DNA of 64,000 bases, from NCBI GenBank assembly GCA_015056205.1, contig SVGS01000013.1, positions 22,645 to 86,644 on the forward strand. The letters run 5' to 3'. Positions within the stretch are counted from its first letter, which is position 1. The number at the start of each line of letters is the position of its first letter. The translations under genes and the position numbers were made by a program. The notes under the pieces were generated by a model. The model searched no databases and was not told where the DNA came from. It saw only the letters and a list, made by a program, of their open reading frames with translations. Below, in pieces: positions 62,192 to 64,000 of the stretch. The stretch is from Clostridiales bacterium (GTDB taxonomy: Bacteria; Bacillota; Clostridia; Christensenellales; Aristaeellaceae).

Positions 62192-62626
62192 GCTGTTTAT
62201 ACTGCATATTGTGTTTTCTAACAAATTGGCGGTAGACGTGAAAGTCGAACACACCGCCGTTGTTTGCAATGCCAACAGCCAACTAACGCCATGCTGCCTG
62301 CCGCCTTTCAGGCGGAAGGTGAACTGAAACCCCAAAAAGATGGATAGGAAAAGCCCTGCACCGGCGTACAGAAAGCCACCACTAAGCAAAACAAGCAATG
62401 AGAAAGTTTTGTTAAGAAAGCAAATATATGGACCGTGCAATTTCTTTCGACTTCTCGCTATTTATTTCTTGATACAAGCATGATATGGATAACGTGAGTT
62501 TTGTTAGATTTCTAATTGTCAGAGCCATTAGCTGCCAACATCACTGCAAATTTTGGTGGACGACGATGCCAAAGATGGCAGATGGTCGGACTGCCATCGA
62601 AACTCCTTTGCTGTTTTTGCAAGTCT
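62192..62626. other. AT-richer intergenic region without a convincing gene
   Basis: About 435 bases of lower GC than the rest of the window. Contains a perfect CCGCC-N5-GGCGG stem (62301-62315) and GGCGGT/ACCGCC arms (62228-62258). Short open frames exist but have no ribosome site or recognisable product. It may be a decayed end of a mobile element. Confidence 0.5.
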
Positions 62627-62706
62627 GCGTATTTACCATGAATCTTTCCTTCAATCTTGACGCAAATTGCTATTGGATGTATTATAAATACGCAAATTCC
62701 GTATTT
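62627..62706. promoter_or_regulatory. Cluster of repeated operator-like sites before the AAA ATPase gene
   Basis: GCGTATTT (62627-62634), then AAATACG (62686-62692) and CGTATTT (62700-62706), the last two a perfect 7-bp inverted repeat with a 7-base loop at the expected transcription start. ACGCAAATT also occurs twice exactly 30 bp apart (62660-62668, 62690-62698), one copy inside the -35 region. The layout suggests a DNA-binding repressor on one face of the helix. Confidence 0.6.
62657..62685 (+). promoter_or_regulatory. Promoter of the AAA ATPase gene
   Basis: TTGACG (62657-62662), 17-base spacer, TATTAT (62680-62685); predicted start near 62692. Confidence 0.82.
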
Positions 62707-62719
62707 GTGAGGTGAGCGT

Positions 62720-63823
62720 ATGATCCTTATGTACGTTAGGTTGAACCATGTTTATGGCTTCGATGACTTTGAACTCAATCTGACCTATCCTCGCAAGCTG
62801 AATGTCTCCGTTCTTGGCCTCGAAGCTCTGGCGGGACGTGAGCGCTTCCGGTACAAGAAAGCGCTGATTCTGATGGGTGCAAACGCTACCGGCAAAACCA
62901 GTCTGGGGAAAGCGTTGCTGAAGATCTTCAGTTCCATTCAGGAGTCCAATGAGGCAATTCTCCGCGATCTGGATGGCACCAGACATCCGGCTGAATTCCA
63001 GGTGGATTTTGTCAATGAGGGTTATACGCTGCATCGCTTTGCCGGGACTATTTCAGGCGAGAACGTAAATGTCCGCTACTATTCCGCTGAAATCGGCGAA
63101 ATGGATTCTTATGAGATGGTGGTACAGCGGCTATCGGACAGAACAGATGAGATCGGCGGCAGCTTCAAAAGGCTGAAGGAGCTGATTGGTCCACTCCATT
63201 TCCGTTTCGCCTATCCTGAGATTGAAACGTCCCTACGCATGAAGGAGGTTAATCAGCGCGTTCTCCTGAAAACACTGCGGGCCGTGATTGGTACGCTTGA
63301 TCCAACACTGTCCGATGTTTCCATTTCCAGGGAACTGAAGGATTCCTTTGTGATTCGACGCCGGGATCAGGATATTATCATTCAGGATGGCAAACTGCTG
63401 AACCGAGAGCTTTTGTCCAGCGGCACGGCAGAAGGTATTGACGTCGCTGTCTTCCTCGCATCCATGATGTCCGGCGGAAACTGCTTCTATTACTGTGATG
63501 AACACTTTTCCTATATTCAGAGCGACATTGAAAAGCGCATCTTCGGTCTGATGGTTGAGCGTTTGGGCCAAGGCGGACAACTTATCTTCACAACTCACAA
63601 TACAGATATGCTGAATCTGAATCTGCCCAATCACACCTTTGCCTTCATGCGGAAAAGCATTGAGGACGGCATCTGGCAGGTTTCCGTCACCTTTGCGTCT
63701 GATCATCTCCGGCGCAGAACGGATTCCGTAAAATGTGCCATGGAAAATGATGTGTTCGATTCCTTGCCGGATGAGAGTCTTCTGGATGATCTGGAAACCG
63801 CTCCGGAGGTGGATGCGATATGA
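62720..63823 (+). CDS. AAA-type (AAA_15/RloA-like) ATPase
   Basis: 367 residues. Related to ABC/SMC-like ATPases of the OLD and RloA kind. Walker A is GANATGKTS (about residues 54-62), signature-like motif LLSSGTAEGI (about 234-243), Walker B CFYYCDEHFSY (about 256-266), and switch His in TTHNTDML. There is a helical insertion of about 150 residues between Walker A and the signature. ATG has GAGGTGA upstream. Its stop overlaps the next ATG (ATGA), so the two proteins are made together. In this family such ATPases often pair with TOPRIM-type nucleases in phage defence; that role is inference here. Base composition is lower in GC than its left-hand neighbours. Confidence 0.85.
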   Translation: MILMYVRLNHVYGFDDFELNLTYPRKLNVSVLGLEALAGRERFRYKKALILMGANATGKTSLGKALLKIFSSIQESNEAILRDLDGTRHPAEFQVDFVNEGYTLHRFAGTISGENVNVRYYSAEIGEMDSYEMVVQRLSDRTDEIGGSFKRLKELIGPLHFRFAYPEIETSLRMKEVNQRVLLKTLRAVIGTLDPTLSDVSISRELKDSFVIRRRDQDIIIQDGKLLNRELLSSGTAEGIDVAVFLASMMSGGNCFYYCDEHFSYIQSDIEKRIFGLMVERLGQGGQLIFTTHNTDMLNLNLPNHTFAFMRKSIEDGIWQVSVTFASDHLRRRTDSVKCAMENDVFDSLPDESLLDDLETAPEVDAI

Positions 63824-64000
63824 AAAAGTGCATCTATCTGACCGAAGGTGAGTGTGAGGAAAAGCTGATAAAGTGTTATTCCGCACACTGTATGCGGCGA
63901 AAACGAGCCGAAATCGTCAAATTCAATGTACTTCACACCTCATGGAAAACGACGAGAAGCGCGTCAAAATCCATGAGGCTTTTCATGAGCATGGACATTC
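63820..64000 (+). CDS. Start of a TOPRIM-like partner protein (cut by window edge)
   Basis: 60 codons visible from the ATG at 63820. The opening KKCIYLTEGECEEKLIK has the hydrophobic-strand-EGxxE pattern of TOPRIM or RloB-type proteins, where the Glu binds metal. After about residue 18 the sequence becomes Arg/Cys-rich and less protein-like. A second frame is open over the same stretch, so a frameshift or junction near 63870 is possible. The rest lies outside the window. Confidence 0.6.
   Translation, partial: MKKCIYLTEGECEEKLIKCYSAHCMRRKRAEIVKFNVLHTSWKTTRSASKSMRLFMSMDI

Noticed and set aside
62301..62315. CCGCC/GGCGG stem as a terminator
   Set aside because: No T-run follows on either strand and no gene ends nearby.
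62036..62440. Minus-strand 134-residue open frame across tRNA-Arg
   Set aside because: Its C-terminal part is an antisense reading of the tRNA itself (GGIRTHGLSLRRRPLYPAEL), a well-known spurious translation.
62485..62715. 76-residue plus-strand frame before the ATPase
   Set aside because: No ribosome site, covers the promoter and operator repeats of the ATPase gene, and has no recognisable composition.

Overview
The window is GC-rich, tightly packed Gram-positive-type chromosome. It carries WhiA, RapZ, SecG, a BirA with a DNA-binding domain, BioY, DnaE, rplI-dnaB, and an rpsM-rpsK-rpsD-rpoA-rplQ cluster. Gene content and promoter style fit an anaerobic, probably gut or rumen, Clostridia-class Firmicute. 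A Christensenellales-like lineage is my inference from the style of the proteins, not a demonstrated placement. Two solute-binding proteins (2554-4260, 9931-11043) lack a lipobox, which is unusual for a monoderm.

Layout. 1-9840, minus strand: a LacI-controlled oligosaccharide locus. It holds a LacI regulator with an operator-like palindrome, a coiled-coil membrane protein, an LplB permease with a 550-residue triplicated membrane extension, an LplC permease, a binding protein, a Big2 surface protein and a GH27 alpha-galactosidase cut by the window edge. 9881-14209, minus: a spermidine/putrescine importer (potABCD) whose ATPase carries a two-repeat insertion in its C-terminal regulatory domain. 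14268-21112, minus: envelope proteins (L,D-transpeptidase, SdrD-B repeat protein, lipoprotein). 21168-24121, minus: yhaM-like nuclease, dnaB and rplI behind one promoter. 24163-25356, minus: a second coiled-coil membrane protein with the same C-terminal tail as the first. 25433-32745, minus: HD-GYP receptor, polytopic membrane protein, whiA, rapZ, murB, secG. 32784-37758, minus: GntR regulator with its own operator, a small protein, alanyl-tRNA editing protein, PPi-type phosphofructokinase and fumarase.

The strand flips at a divergent promoter pair (37729-37793). On the plus strand follow cca, then the ribosomal protein/rpoA operon behind a long leader (39211-42551) and a small membrane protein. 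43053-53163, minus: a Gld-type ABC system, dnaE, two secreted proteins and a PaaI thioesterase. glgA (plus) is followed by an SH3 protein (minus). bioY-birA (minus) has a biotin operator overlapping its promoter. A heterodimeric ABC exporter and uxuA (plus) follow.

The right end changes character. After a tRNA-Arg(CCU) gene (62086-62162) the DNA becomes AT-richer, with about 460 bp lacking a convincing gene. Then comes a strongly promoted, operator-decorated two-gene unit: an AAA-type ATPase overlapping a gene that begins with a TOPRIM-like motif and runs off the window. This looks like the edge of an acquired island and is the best candidate for an undescribed, possibly defensive, system.
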